Source: Spirochaetia bacterium
GTDB taxonomy: Bacteria; Spirochaetota; UBA4802; UBA5550
NCBI GenBank assembly: GCA_009885955.1
Contig: VFJS01000003.1
Span: forward strand, 273,086-337,085
Length of the DNA stretch: 64,000 nucleotides
Direction: 5' to 3'
The notes beneath the pieces are model-generated. The model was not told the DNA's origin and did no database searches. It saw only the letters and a program-made list of their open reading frames with translations. Position numbers and translations under genes: made by a program. Below, one piece after another: positions 18,629-27,372 of this stretch. Each line of letters opens with the position of its first letter. Position 1 is the first letter of the stretch.

Positions 18629-21388
18629 TCAAACCGGAATATTGATGTCCATGATGATCAGTGTTACATCATCAAAAAAATGTTCCTTTTCGGTAATGGT
18701 CCCTGGATTCTGCAGCGTCTCTATTATCTTGCTTGCAAGCCTTCCCGGCGTCATCCCTGTGCCGGATTCTATTATTGTTTTTAAAATTTCTGTCTTGTCG
18801 CTGACCTCTTTTTTTATTTTGATATCCGTGAGCCCGTCGGTGTAGAGGACAATCCTGTCACCGTCCTCCAGTGGAATCTCCATTAAACCATAGACGGCAT
18901 CGTTGAATATCCCCAATGGGAGCCCATTGATGTGCCTGGGGATGGCTTCCTTATCACCCGCCTTCATGATAAACAAGGGTTTGTGACCCGCGTTGGACAT
19001 AAGCATTATTTTTTTTTCAAGATCGATGTAAATATACATTGCAGTGAAATAATTGGAATAGTCATACCTGCTCATGATGTTGTTGATTTGTTCAAAGAGA
19101 CGTGCGGGCTCCATGGCGAATTCCTTGCAGAAGGTGAAGGCCACATCCATCATGGAGCACATCATTGCCGCAGGGATCCCATGCCCTATGGCATCTGCTA
19201 TGAGGACCCCCATACGCATGGAGTCGATGACATTAAAGTTGAAATAATCGCCTCCGATTGCCATTGCCGGAATGTACCGGAGGGCAATTTCAATGTTTTC
19301 ATGGTGCGGGGCTGATGGGGGGAGTATGGACCTCTGAATTTCAGTGGCTATGGCAAGCTCATCGTTGAGTTTACTCAGCGTGTTCCAGTTTATTACCGAC
19401 TCTTTCAATGTAATCAGATTTTTGACCCTTGCAGCCAGTTCCTCCCTGTTCACCGGTTTTATTATGTAGTCGCTGGCCCCGGCGTCAAATCCCATGACTA
19501 TGTCCCCTGGCAGGCCCTTCGCCGTGATCATGAGGACCGGGAGTTCATGCTGGTAAAAGTTCTCACGTATTTTTCTGCATAGATCATACCCGGAAATGTC
19601 CGGGAGCATTACATCCACAAGGGCGAGGTCCGGGGCCGGCCTTTTTGCCAGCGCCTCCATGGCCGCCTTTCCGCTGGAGGCTGAGATGGTCCTGTATCCC
19701 TCCAGTTTAAGTTGACCTGTGAGTATGTGGAGGTTCACCGGCTCATCGTCGACAATGAGGATTAATTTTCCGTATGCTTCATCCGAACCGGCAGTTTCGT
19801 CATGGATATCCGGAATAGCAGTGGTGTAAAGGGAAGCCTTGTCCTCTATCACGTTACCCCAGTTTGATGGCAGCCCGTTCAATGATGAGGGGTGTTCATG
19901 GGACCGTTTAAGGGTGAATTGCAGCCTGGAACCCCTGCCTGCCGACGATTCCGCCCATATTCTTCCGCCCATGAGCTCGATGATTTTTTTTGATATGGTG
20001 AGCCCCAGTCCCGTACCACCCCGCCTCGGTGATGCATTGATCCCTCCCTGCTCAAAGGGTTCAAAGATGAGCTCAAGCCTTTCCGCAGGGATGCCTATTC
20101 CCGTGTCCTCAGTTACTACCGTAACATCTTCAGATCCGGTATTGTGCTGGGCGGAGACCGTTATGGTCCCGGAATCGGTATATTTGATGGCATTTTCTAT
20201 GAGATTGAACATCACCTGCATCAGCCTGTTCACGTCGCCCCATACATATACATCTTCAGCGAGCCAGTTATTCACTGCAAGCCCTTTCTTTTTAATCATC
20301 GGCTGCAGAATCGAGAGCACATGGAGGATTACGGCCCTCAGGGAGACAGAGGTCCTGTCCATAACAAGATCGTGATTCTTCAGCTTTGAGAAATCGAGTA
20401 TGTCGTTCACCATTGATCCCAGGCGCCGGCTGCTGGTAAGAATGAGGTTCAGGTTTTCCCTATCCCCGGCGCTTTTCCCTTCAAGCAAGGTTTCGGTAAT
20501 TCCCGATATCCCGTAGAGCGGGGTGCGGAGTTCATGGGTTATGTTCGCGAGAAATTCGTCTTTAACCCTGTCCATCTCGATGAGCCTCATGTTCATGGCC
20601 ACGAGCTCAGAAACTCTGAGCCTTATCATCTTTCCCAAATCCCCGATGGACTTTGACAGTATTCCAATCTCATCATTTCCGTCATACCTGAAATCGATCG
20701 CGTAATCGCTGTTTTCCATGCCCTGGACTGCGCCGGCCAGGCCTGAGAGAGGCCTGGAGATGAGCCTGCTCAGGTATATTCCAACGACTGCCAGGGATGC
20801 TATGACACCGGCCGCGGTAAAGAGTATGATTTTTCTGAGCCTGTTTATCGGCTCTATGATAAACGATTCGTCAAATATGAGCCTCCCAACGCAAAGGGGC
20901 TGGGAATTCGCAAGGGAGGCCGTTGATGTGAAACGGTAGTGCTTCCCCTTTGTTCCGGGAAGATACACCTCCATAAAAGAGGCCTGGTATATCAACTCGT
21001 CAGTGGTCTCATCACTGACCCGTTCATCATTGAAAATGGCTGAATATTGCTTTGAAGGATTTTTGTATTTTGCCAGTAGTATTCCGTTGTAATCCTTTTT
21101 TAAAGAGATGAGGATTACATCGGCGTATATAAGGCCGTTTTTTTCATAGGGTTCCATGAATTTTATGAATTCCATTGAGTCTATGCGTGACGTCTGTATA
21201 TCGCCGCCATTTATGGTAAGGATGTTCAAAATGGCCCTTGAAAGTATTCCCACCGCAGCCTCTCCGTCGCGGACAAGGAGTTCAATCCTCTCCTTCTCCT
21301 GCCGGTTGAGGATAATAAAAGAAAGGGGCAGGGTGGATAAGATGGTTATCAGGGTAAAGGTGATTATGAGTTTGTATCTGATTTTCAC
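18629..21388 (-). CDS. sensor histidine kinase-receiver-PP2C (SpoIIE) phosphatase hybrid
   Basis: 919 residues, GTG start at 21388. Same architecture as the gene at 14809-17559 and clearly a paralogue throughout: membrane span (about 7-25), periplasmic sensor, second span (about 190-210), HAMP, H-box NITHELRTPLYGISG, N-box NLIENAIKYTDSG, G-boxes EDTGIGIPAE and RRGGTGLGLTIS, receiver (LILIVDDEP, DLALVDVMLPD, YIIKPVN), then PP2C (AIGGDYFNF, IADAIGHGIPAA, IVLYTDGLTD). The phosphatase metal-binding Asp residues are retained although the second motif is DAIGHG rather than DVSGHG. Converging on the STAS genes, it probably gives the module a second input signal. Confidence 0.88.
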   Translation of the reverse strand: MKIRYKLIITFTLITILSTLPLSFIILNRQEKERIELLVRDGEAAVGILSRAILNILTINGGDIQTSRIDSMEFIKFMEPYEKNGLIYADVILISLKKDYNGILLAKYKNPSKQYSAIFNDERVSDETTDELIYQASFMEVYLPGTKGKHYRFTSTASLANSQPLCVGRLIFDESFIIEPINRLRKIILFTAAGVIASLAVVGIYLSRLISRPLSGLAGAVQGMENSDYAIDFRYDGNDEIGILSKSIGDLGKMIRLRVSELVAMNMRLIEMDRVKDEFLANITHELRTPLYGISGITETLLEGKSAGDRENLNLILTSSRRLGSMVNDILDFSKLKNHDLVMDRTSVSLRAVILHVLSILQPMIKKKGLAVNNWLAEDVYVWGDVNRLMQVMFNLIENAIKYTDSGTITVSAQHNTGSEDVTVVTEDTGIGIPAERLELIFEPFEQGGINASPRRGGTGLGLTISKKIIELMGGRIWAESSAGRGSRLQFTLKRSHEHPSSLNGLPSNWGNVIEDKASLYTTAIPDIHDETAGSDEAYGKLILIVDDEPVNLHILTGQLKLEGYRTISASSGKAAMEALAKRPAPDLALVDVMLPDISGYDLCRKIRENFYQHELPVLMITAKGLPGDIVMGFDAGASDYIIKPVNREELAARVKNLITLKESVINWNTLSKLNDELAIATEIQRSILPPSAPHHENIEIALRYIPAMAIGGDYFNFNVIDSMRMGVLIADAIGHGIPAAMMCSMMDVAFTFCKEFAMEPARLFEQINNIMSRYDYSNYFTAMYIYIDLEKKIMLMSNAGHKPLFIMKAGDKEAIPRHINGLPLGIFNDAVYGLMEIPLEDGDRIVLYTDGLTDIKIKKEVSDKTEILKTIIESGTGMTPGRLASKIIETLQNPGTITEKEHFFDDVTLIIMDINIPV

Positions 21389-21480
21389 AATGAATAATTC
21401 AATTCAAAAAAGGGATTTTTAATCAAGAAGAAAATATGAATGATGATAAAAATTGTGAAGAGATCATTGTGCCCATGGTA

Positions 21481-22749
21481 TCATGCCTTTACCAGGGGGA
21501 TCTCTCCCCAGTCCGTGGTGAAATTCTTCGAAAGGAAGGCCCTCCTCATCTCCCACTCCCTTTCCATCCCCTCGGCGGCAAAGCGGATACTCCTCCTCCC
21601 CATGGACCTGTTGATCCTGTCCACGGCCTCCATGAGTGACCTCCCTTTTTCCATTCCCCTGAAGGAGTGGAAGAGGGAGGGCTGCACATCGCACTCGGGG
21701 ATTATTTCCGTGAGCATAACCCCGGCCTTCTTGTAGCGGAATCCGGGGCGGTATATTTTTTCAAGGATTCCCAGGGCGCAGCCTATGAGAACCGGGGTGT
21801 GGGAGGTGGGGACAGGGATCCTCACGCTCCCGGCTCCGGAATACTGGGGCTCCTGCCTGAAGGGGTTTGTGGTGATGAAGACCGTGAGGAAGGATGCGGC
21901 GCTTTTATCGAGCCGGAGCTTCTCACCGCCCCGCGAGGCATGGGATGCCACTGACTCCATGAGGCCTTCTATTCCCTCGACGGGTTTTCCGAAGGAGCGG
22001 GAGTTCACGATCCCCTTTTTAGGAGGCGGGGCCTGGTCAAGGGGGATGCATGAAAATCCCCTGAGCTCATGCACCGTGCGGAGGCCGGTGATGGTCATGT
22101 TTTTTTTTATCCACTTGTCCGGGGCGTCCCTGAGGCCAAGGGCTGTGTATATGCCGTTTTTATTGAGGAGCTTCGTGTACTGACTCCCCACGCCCCACAC
22201 ATCCTCCACGCCTATGCTGCCGAGCACCGGTTCCATGCTGCTTTTGCCGTCAAGGGAGAATACGCCGCCCAGCGACGGATCCCTCTTCGCTATTTTGTTG
22301 GCCAGCTTCGACAGGGTTTTCGTCGGGCCTATCCCCACTGATACCGGGATGCCGGTCCATTTTTTCACCATCGTCCTTATTTCCGATCCGTAAGACGCGG
22401 CTCTGTCCCGGTCCCTGCCGAACCCGCTGAATGAGAGGAATGCCTCGTCAATGGAGTAGACCTCCATGTCCGTTGCGAAATGCTCGAGGCATTCCATTAC
22501 CCGTCTCGACATGTCGCCGTAGAGGGTGTAGTTGGATGAGAACACGGCAATGCCGTGCCTCTCTATGAGGTGCTTCAGTTTGAAGAAGGGGGCGCCGAAG
22601 GGGAGGCCCAGCTTTTTTGCCTCGTCGGACCTGGCCACCACGTTGCCGTCATTGTTCGAGAGCACCACTACCGGGATGTTCCAGAGGGAAGGGTTGAAGA
22701 CCCGCTCGCATGATATGTAGAAGTTATTGCAGTCCACCAGGGCAAACAC
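21481..22749 (-). CDS. umuC: UmuC, catalytic subunit of error-prone DNA polymerase V
   Basis: 422 residues, GTG start with AGGAGG five bases upstream, nine bases after umuD. Y-family polymerase: [18 protein letters not shown] (first catalytic Asp and steric-gate Tyr/Phe region), [10 protein letters not shown] (catalytic Asp-Glu pair), [23 protein letters not shown], then helix-hairpin-helix thumb ([20 protein letters not shown]) and little-finger domain. The C-terminal [25 protein letters not shown] matches UmuC rather than DinB, which lacks this tail. With UmuD' it performs translesion synthesis after DNA damage. Probably SOS regulated (see 23326). Confidence 0.95.
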   Translation of the reverse strand: MFALVDCNNFYISCERVFNPSLWNIPVVVLSNNDGNVVARSDEAKKLGLPFGAPFFKLKHLIERHGIAVFSSNYTLYGDMSRRVMECLEHFATDMEVYSIDEAFLSFSGFGRDRDRAASYGSEIRTMVKKWTGIPVSVGIGPTKTLSKLANKIAKRDPSLGGVFSLDGKSSMEPVLGSIGVEDVWGVGSQYTKLLNKNGIYTALGLRDAPDKWIKKNMTITGLRTVHELRGFSCIPLDQAPPPKKGIVNSRSFGKPVEGIEGLMESVASHASRGGEKLRLDKSAASFLTVFITTNPFRQEPQYSGAGSVRIPVPTSHTPVLIGCALGILEKIYRPGFRYKKAGVMLTEIIPECDVQPSLFHSFRGMEKGRSLMEAVDRINRSMGRRSIRFAAEGMEREWEMRRAFLSKNFTTDWGEIPLVKA

Positions 22750-22758
22750 GGCAGCCTC

Positions 22759-23214
22759 CTACCTGAGCGTGCGGATCACATGGATCACAACGCCCCATAC
22801 CTCGAATTCCGCGTCCGGGGATATCCATATGGGCTGATATTCCGGGTTCTCCGGGGCAAGGCCGATGGCGCCCTTCTCTTTAATGAGGCGTTTCACCGTG
22901 AGCTCGCCGTTGAGCGCGGCAATCACGATGCTGTTGTTTCCCGCAGTCTCTGCCCTGTCCACGATGAGAATGTCCCCGGAGGATATGCCGGCGCCGGTCA
23001 TGGAATCGCCCGATGCCTTTACAAAGAATGTGGCCGACGGGTGCCGTATGAGGAGGTCGTTCAGGTCGAGCCGCCGGTCTATGTAGTCGTCGGCGGGCGA
23101 AGGGAATCCGGCGGAGATGCTGTTGGAGAAGAGGGGGAGCAGCTGCCCCGGCCCCGGTTCAATGGGGAGTATCAATTCTATGGATCCGTCTTTTTTCAGG
23201 TTCACGGCGTTCAT
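22759..23214 (-). CDS. umuD: UmuD, self-cleaving subunit of DNA polymerase V
   Basis: 151 residues from ATG 23214, which has CGGAGG five bases before it; a longer frame to 23232 lacks that. LexA/UmuD peptidase family: cleavage site Ala35-Gly36 in ISAGFPSPADDY, nucleophile Ser71 in ASGDSMTGAGI, general base Lys108 in GELTVKRL. RecA filaments would trigger self-cleavage to UmuD', which then pairs with UmuC. The two genes form an operon in the standard order. No DNA-binding domain is present, so it is UmuD and not LexA. Confidence 0.94.
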   Translation of the reverse strand: MNAVNLKKDGSIELILPIEPGPGQLLPLFSNSISAGFPSPADDYIDRRLDLNDLLIRHPSATFFVKASGDSMTGAGISSGDILIVDRAETAGNNSIVIAALNGELTVKRLIKEKGAIGLAPENPEYQPIWISPDAEFEVWGVVIHVIRTLR

Positions 23215-23325
23215 GCATACCTCCGGTATCATGGATATCAGGCAGTTTCAAGATCAGGCGTCCGGGGGCCTTTTCCCGCCCCTTTGCTGAGACATGCCAT
23301 TGTATCCGGGACAGCTGAATATGTC

Positions 23326-23335
23326 AACAAATGTT
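23326..23335 (-). promoter_or_regulatory. possible LexA (SOS) operator upstream of umuDC
   Basis: AACAAATGTT is a perfect AAC-N4-GTT dyad 112 bases before the umuD start, close to the core of the Gram-positive-type LexA box (GAAC-N4-GTTC). It is one short site chosen by eye, and the LexA consensus of this organism is unknown. The 23233-23569 gap otherwise holds no gene. Confidence 0.3.
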
Positions 23336-23569
23336 TAGTAGTTTTAAGATTTATGGATCTCCGCAAATAAATGAGAAAAACAGGTCGTGGATATAATTAG
23401 CAATTGACAAATTTCTCATCATAGTTCATCATATGTATTATGATTGAAAAAGTTGTCCGGAAATTTAATCTGAAAAACAACAATTCTGAACATTCGGACC
23501 TTCAATTTTGGCTATCTCACACTCCGGTAGAGCGGGTTTCAGCAGTTCAAATTTTACGCAGGCAATACA

Positions 23570-24016
23570 GTGGAAATACAGCAGGACTTCAAAGAACTGT
23601 TAGAATTATTCAACAGGTATAGGGTTGATTATATAATCGTTGGATCCTATGCGCTGGCCTATCATGGAGCTCCCCGTTATACGGGTGACATGGATATCTT
23701 CGTCCGGCCCGACCGGATAAATGCTGAAAAAATTTTAAAAGCCCTTGCCGATTTCGGCTTTGGCTCCCTGAATATTTCAGCCGATGATTTCAGTATACCC
23801 GGCAAGGTTGTTCAGTTGGGGAATCCTCCTGTTAGAATAGATATCCTTACCTCCCTGACAGGGGTTGACTGGGAAGAATCCTATAAAGGCTGGGTTGAAG
23901 GGGAATACGGTGATATCAAGGTCCACTACATCGGCCGCGCGCAGTTTATTAAAAATAAGAAATCTATCGGCAGAAAAAAAGATCTGGCTGATCTCGAAGC
24001 GATTGCAGTTGAATAA
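23570..24016 (+). CDS. nucleotidyltransferase-fold protein (DUF6036/MNT-like)
   Basis: 148 residues, GTG start at 23570. The fold is given by VDYIIVGSYALAYHGAPRYTGDMDIFV: the GSxAxxxHG motif and the metal-binding D-x-D in GDMDIF, then a later RIDILTSLTGVDW strand and the C-terminal NKKSIGRKKDLADLEAI tail seen in these families. Such proteins are often part of toxin-antitoxin systems of the AbiE or MNT/HEPN kind, but no HEPN or AbiEi partner lies beside it. It may be a stand-alone enzyme. Confidence 0.8.
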   Translation: MEIQQDFKELLELFNRYRVDYIIVGSYALAYHGAPRYTGDMDIFVRPDRINAEKILKALADFGFGSLNISADDFSIPGKVVQLGNPPVRIDILTSLTGVDWEESYKGWVEGEYGDIKVHYIGRAQFIKNKKSIGRKKDLADLEAIAVE

Positions 24017-24150
24017 CTAAAAATAATATCTTCATTTCAAATAAAATGGTTGATTTTATTCGGCTGGATTGTAATTTATAAAATTATTCATGGATCAGTA
24101 ATATGAACAGACCATGCTGAAACTATATTTACATTTTCCGGAGAAAAACC

Positions 24151-24321
24151 GTGTCCTTAAAATTCAGATATTATTTCATAGCCCTGCTCTCCCTTATCCT
24201 GGCAGCGGCGCTCGCTGCATGCTCTCTCCGCAATGAGTCTGATTTCCCCAATGCAGCCGGCGGGGACGGTAAAGGCGATGCAACAAATACCCTCAGGTAC
24301 CAGAACCGTTCGGTAAAATAA
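24151..24321 (+). CDS. N-terminal part of a lipoprotein, probably split by a frameshift
   Basis: 56 codons from GTG 24151. The N-terminus is a good lipoprotein signal (FIALLSLILAAALAAC, lipid Cys24), followed by a Ser/Asn/Gly-rich linker. The frame ends at TAA 24319, but a second frame running through the same bases reads ...EPFGKIISDVNHFAMG straight into the next open frame, so the two are most likely one gene of about 185 residues with a one-base shift between about 24280 and 24310. I see no standard slippery signal, so mutation or sequencing error is more likely than programmed frameshifting. Confidence 0.55.
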   Translation: MSLKFRYYFIALLSLILAAALAACSLRNESDFPNAAGGDGKGDATNTLRYQNRSVK

Positions 24322-24344
24322 TATCCGATGTCAATCATTTTGCC

Positions 24345-24713
24345 ATGGGAATGAAGAAGAACATCCCTGTACCGGGGGGCGATAAAAAGCAGATACAGAT
24401 AACATCTGTGCTGAAAATGAGAAAGCAGCCTCCCTATCCTGAAATCAAATCGCCCGACGGCGAGATACACACCTGCATTTTTTTTGCCACAAAGACCCCG
24501 CCGGGAATCGAATGGTTCGGCCTCAGGGTTGAGAACCGGGATAAGGATGATATTGTATACTATGGTGTTGTTGATTCGAGGCGGTGGGAATTCGCCTATT
24601 TTTCATTGAATGACATTATCAGGATCGAGGCAGAATATACCACTGATCCGGAAATAATAGGCAGGATTTCACTCCCCCGCGGATGGGAGATGTTTAATCC
24701 TGCCCGGTATTAA
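24345..24713 (+). CDS. conserved-looking hypothetical protein, C-terminal part of a split lipoprotein
   Basis: 122 residues counted from ATG 24345, though the protein-like reading begins earlier in this frame (near 24291). Beta-rich with aromatic residues: HTCIFFATKTPPGIEWFGLRVENRDKDDIVYYGVVDSRRWEFAYFSLNDIIRIEAEY. I do not recognise the family. If joined to the lipoprotein signal at 24151 it would be a periplasmic or outer-membrane lipoprotein with one small globular domain. A terminator-like hairpin follows the stop. Confidence 0.55.
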   Translation: MGMKKNIPVPGGDKKQIQITSVLKMRKQPPYPEIKSPDGEIHTCIFFATKTPPGIEWFGLRVENRDKDDIVYYGVVDSRRWEFAYFSLNDIIRIEAEYTTDPEIIGRISLPRGWEMFNPARY

Positions 24714-24722
24714 AACTTTATG

Positions 24723-24770
24723 CCCTCGCCCGCGCTCTGCGCACCCTCTCCCGGTAGGGCGAGGGTTTTT
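24723..24770 (+). terminator. rho-independent terminator derived from a CCCTCGCCC repeat
   Basis: CCCTCGCCC (24723-24731) pairs with GGGCGAGGG (24757-24765), followed by TTTTTATT. The stem-and-loop sequence resembles the outer repeat arms at 49317-49350 and 49553-49593, so a dispersed repeat appears to serve as terminator here. Confidence 0.65.
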
Positions 24771-24905
24771 ATTCATGTCTTGAATACTTTCACCCCTCTC
24801 CCTATTTCGGATATCCGACCAGAGCCTACTCTATTGGCTTTGTGGCAGACATTTTATATAGCTCTAGTAGACTGATGAAATTTATTTTATACCGGTGAGG
24901 ATTTT

Positions 24906-26195
24906 ATGAAAAGAGATAATTCGGAAAAACTTTACAGTGAAGCCCTGAAGTTAATGCCCGCAGGGGTCAACTCGCCAGTGAGGGCATTCAGGTCGGTCGG
25001 CGGCACTCCCATATTTATCCGTGAAGGGATGGGCTCCCATTTCATTGACGAGGACGGAAACAATTTCATTGATTACTGCATGTCCTGGGGCCCTCTCATC
25101 TTCGGCCATGCCGACAGGGATGTTGTCGAAACCATAAGCAAAACAGCTCTCAAAGGAACGAGCTTCGGGACACCCAACCGCCACGAGGTGGAGTTGGCAA
25201 GGATGGTAATAGATGCCTTCCCATCCATTGAAAAGCTGAGGTTTGTGAATTCCGGCACAGAGGCAACCATGTCGGCAATACGGCTGGCCAGGGGATTTAC
25301 CGGCAGGGATAAAATCATAAAGTTCGACGGCTGCTATCACGGCCATGCCGACTTTCTCCTTGTGGCTGCCGGGTCGGGCCTGGCCACCTTCGGTACTCCC
25401 GATTCTGCCGGTGTGACAAAAGACAATGCAAAGGATACACTCATTGTCCCTTTCAATGATATTAAAAAGCTTGAAGATACCCTCTTAAAGGAAGGCATGA
25501 ACACAGCTGCTCTTATCCTCGAACCGGTACCATGCAACTACGGGCTCATTCTCCCGGGAGAGGGGTACCTGGCGAAAGTGAGAGAGCTCTGCACCAGGTA
25601 CGGCATCGTGCTGATTTTTGACGAGGTAATCAACGGATTCCGCCTTGCCCTCGGCGGGGCGCAGGAGTATTACGGAATAAAGGCCGACCTCACTGCTCTG
25701 GGAAAAATAATCGGCGGGGGGCTCCCGGTAGGGGCTTACGGCGGAAGAAAGGAGATCATGGATAAGGTGGCGCCCGATGGCCCCGTTTACCAGGCAGGGA
25801 CGCTCTCCGGAAACCCCCTGGCCATGGCCGCGGGCATTGCAACATTGAAAAAGCTGAGCGACAGGAGTGCCTATGCCAGAATGAGAAAAAGCGCTGCATT
25901 TTTCAGGGAGAAGCTGAAAAGTACGCTGGATACATACAGCGGAAAAGTACTGTTCCAGCAGCTGGAATCGATTTTTACCTTTTCTTTCACTGATCTGAAA
26001 TCAATTTCATCAGTGGACCAGATCAAGAGCTGCGATATGAAGCTCTATGCGCGCTTTCACTTCGAAATGCTTTCCAGGGGTATTTACCTGGCGCCGTCGG
26101 GTTATGAAGTCGGTTTTCTCTCAACTGTGCACAGTGACGAAGATTTATCAAAGACAGCTGATGCAGTAAAGGAATCCTTGAAATTGATTTTATAG
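24906..26195 (+). CDS. hemL: glutamate-1-semialdehyde 2,1-aminomutase
   Basis: 429 residues, full length for the family, with GGTGAGG before ATG 24906. It converts glutamate-1-semialdehyde to 5-aminolevulinate, the C5 route into tetrapyrroles, using pyridoxal phosphate. Family marks: NSPVRAFRSVGGTP near the N-terminus, NSGTEATMSAIRLARG (cofactor phosphate site), FDEVINGFR with the cofactor-binding Asp, TALGKIIGGGLPVGAYGG with the Schiff-base Lys, and QAGTLSGNPLAMAAG. This pathway feeds heme, siroheme and the corrinoid needed by the CODH/ACS system downstream. It is a single gene here; hemA is not in the window. Confidence 0.97.
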   Translation: MKRDNSEKLYSEALKLMPAGVNSPVRAFRSVGGTPIFIREGMGSHFIDEDGNNFIDYCMSWGPLIFGHADRDVVETISKTALKGTSFGTPNRHEVELARMVIDAFPSIEKLRFVNSGTEATMSAIRLARGFTGRDKIIKFDGCYHGHADFLLVAAGSGLATFGTPDSAGVTKDNAKDTLIVPFNDIKKLEDTLLKEGMNTAALILEPVPCNYGLILPGEGYLAKVRELCTRYGIVLIFDEVINGFRLALGGAQEYYGIKADLTALGKIIGGGLPVGAYGGRKEIMDKVAPDGPVYQAGTLSGNPLAMAAGIATLKKLSDRSAYARMRKSAAFFREKLKSTLDTYSGKVLFQQLESIFTFSFTDLKSISSVDQIKSCDMKLYARFHFEMLSRGIYLAPSGYEVGFLSTVHSDEDLSKTADAVKESLKLIL

Positions 26196-26239
26196 GATAA
26201 CCTGATTTTTTCAAATAATCAATTAAGTAAAAAAGATTA

Positions 26240-26354
26240 TGCTCACGGATTTCACGGATGAATACTGATAAAACTGAGATATAGAAGAAATGTCTATGAT
26301 ATCAATATTAAAAATACAAAAAAATCCGTGAATATCCGTGTTAATCCGTGAGCA
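26240..26354. repeat. inverted repeat element, GCTCACGGATT family
   Basis: TGCTCACGGATTTCACGGAT at 26240 is inverted against ATCCGTG-N6-CCGTGTTAATCCGTGAGCA ending at 26354, around an AT-rich centre. It is a fourth type of intergenic palindrome in this window and the only copy seen. The rest of 26196-26551 is AT-rich and holds no supported gene. Confidence 0.65.
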
Positions 26355-26551
26355 AATGTTTTAAGTCGAAATGTTACAATTTTAATTAATCTGGAATGAA
26401 TAAAGCCGGTTTTCCGGCAGAATGATATTTCATAAATATCAATTTTTTTTCTTGATATTATTTCAGGTAATATATGATTTTGTCATCGATGGTATAAATT
26501 CAAATCTATTTATACAAATCAGTTTTATCATATTAAAAAGGAGTTAATAAA

Positions 26552-27010
26552 GTGAAAGTTATAAAAATCGTAATTTTCTGCGTTGCGGCATCAGCCCTAA
26601 TAATTTCAGGGTGCAAGGACAAGGGAAAGTCCGGTGATGTTGTGGAGCAGCATCCAAAAATCGATACCCAGTCAAAAATGGATATTAAGCAGGGATCAAT
26701 AAAAAAGGCTGACGGCGGATATACCGTGGAAGAGTGCTTCTCCATGAAGGACCAGATAAAAGATAAAACCATTGCAGTAAGGGGAAAGGTCGTAAAATTC
26801 AACGGCGACATCATGAGCAGGAACTGGCTCCATATACAGGACGGCACCGGCAAGGAAGGGACCAATGACCTCACCGTTACCAGCATGGAAAAAGCCGAAG
26901 TGGGCCAGACGGTTCTCGTAAAGGGGAAAATGGCCGCTGACAAGACTTTTGGGCCAGGGTATGTTTATAAAGTTATAATGGAAGGCGCAACCATAGCTGC
27001 CGAGAAATAG
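26552..27010 (+). CDS. OB-fold lipoprotein
   Basis: 152 residues, GTG start with AAAGGAG upstream. The signal peptide ends in the lipobox IISGC. The C-terminal about 95 residues have an OB-fold pattern: KTIAVRGKVVKFNGDIMSRNWLHIQDGTG, then DLTVTS, VGQTVLVKGKMAADKTFGPGYVYKVIMEGA. Similar periplasmic OB-fold proteins with the NWxHIQDGTG motif are frequent in anaerobic delta-proteobacteria and may bind nucleotide or metal, but no activity is established. Confidence 0.75.
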   Translation: MKVIKIVIFCVAASALIISGCKDKGKSGDVVEQHPKIDTQSKMDIKQGSIKKADGGYTVEECFSMKDQIKDKTIAVRGKVVKFNGDIMSRNWLHIQDGTGKEGTNDLTVTSMEKAEVGQTVLVKGKMAADKTFGPGYVYKVIMEGATIAAEK

Positions 27011-27046
27011 ACGGTATACATTTTTCAGGTAGTAATATTAAAAAAA

Positions 27047-27184
27047 GTCAGCCACAGAGACACAGAGGCACGGAGTATTGCATAATTAATTTTTAATAAT
27101 TTGTAATGTTATATCAATTCCATTGATATATTTTAATTATATTTAAATTAATATCATTCCTCTGCGTCTCTGTGCCTCTGTGGC
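27047..27184. repeat. inverted repeat element, CCACAGAGGCACAGAG family (complete copy)
   Basis: Left arm GTCAGCCACAGAGACACAGA followed by GGCACGGAGTATTGC; right arm CCTCTGCGTCTCTGTGCC followed by TCTGTGGC. It is the same element as 5018-5192 in the opposite orientation, with arms nearly identical and similar AT-rich centres. It fills most of the 27011-27372 gap, which shows no gene. Confidence 0.7.
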
Positions 27185-27372
27185 AAATTCCTTTCTTTTT
27201 TTTTACACACCCGTCCCTGCAGGATTTTCCCCTATTATTTCCCCATTTCACAAAAAAATCGGTTGCCTCGGCAATTGCTGATTATAATTTTGCAAAATAA
27301 TATCTGGTAGCCTGTTACTCTTTTTTTTATCAGATAGAGAACTGACTATATCACTATGATGCAGAGGTTTCT

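Noticed and set aside
23516-23566. tRNA-like fragments (GGTAGAGC and GTTCAAAT) near the nucleotidyltransferase gene
   Set aside because: The spacing is too short for an anticodon arm and no acceptor stem forms; probably coincidence or a decayed remnant.
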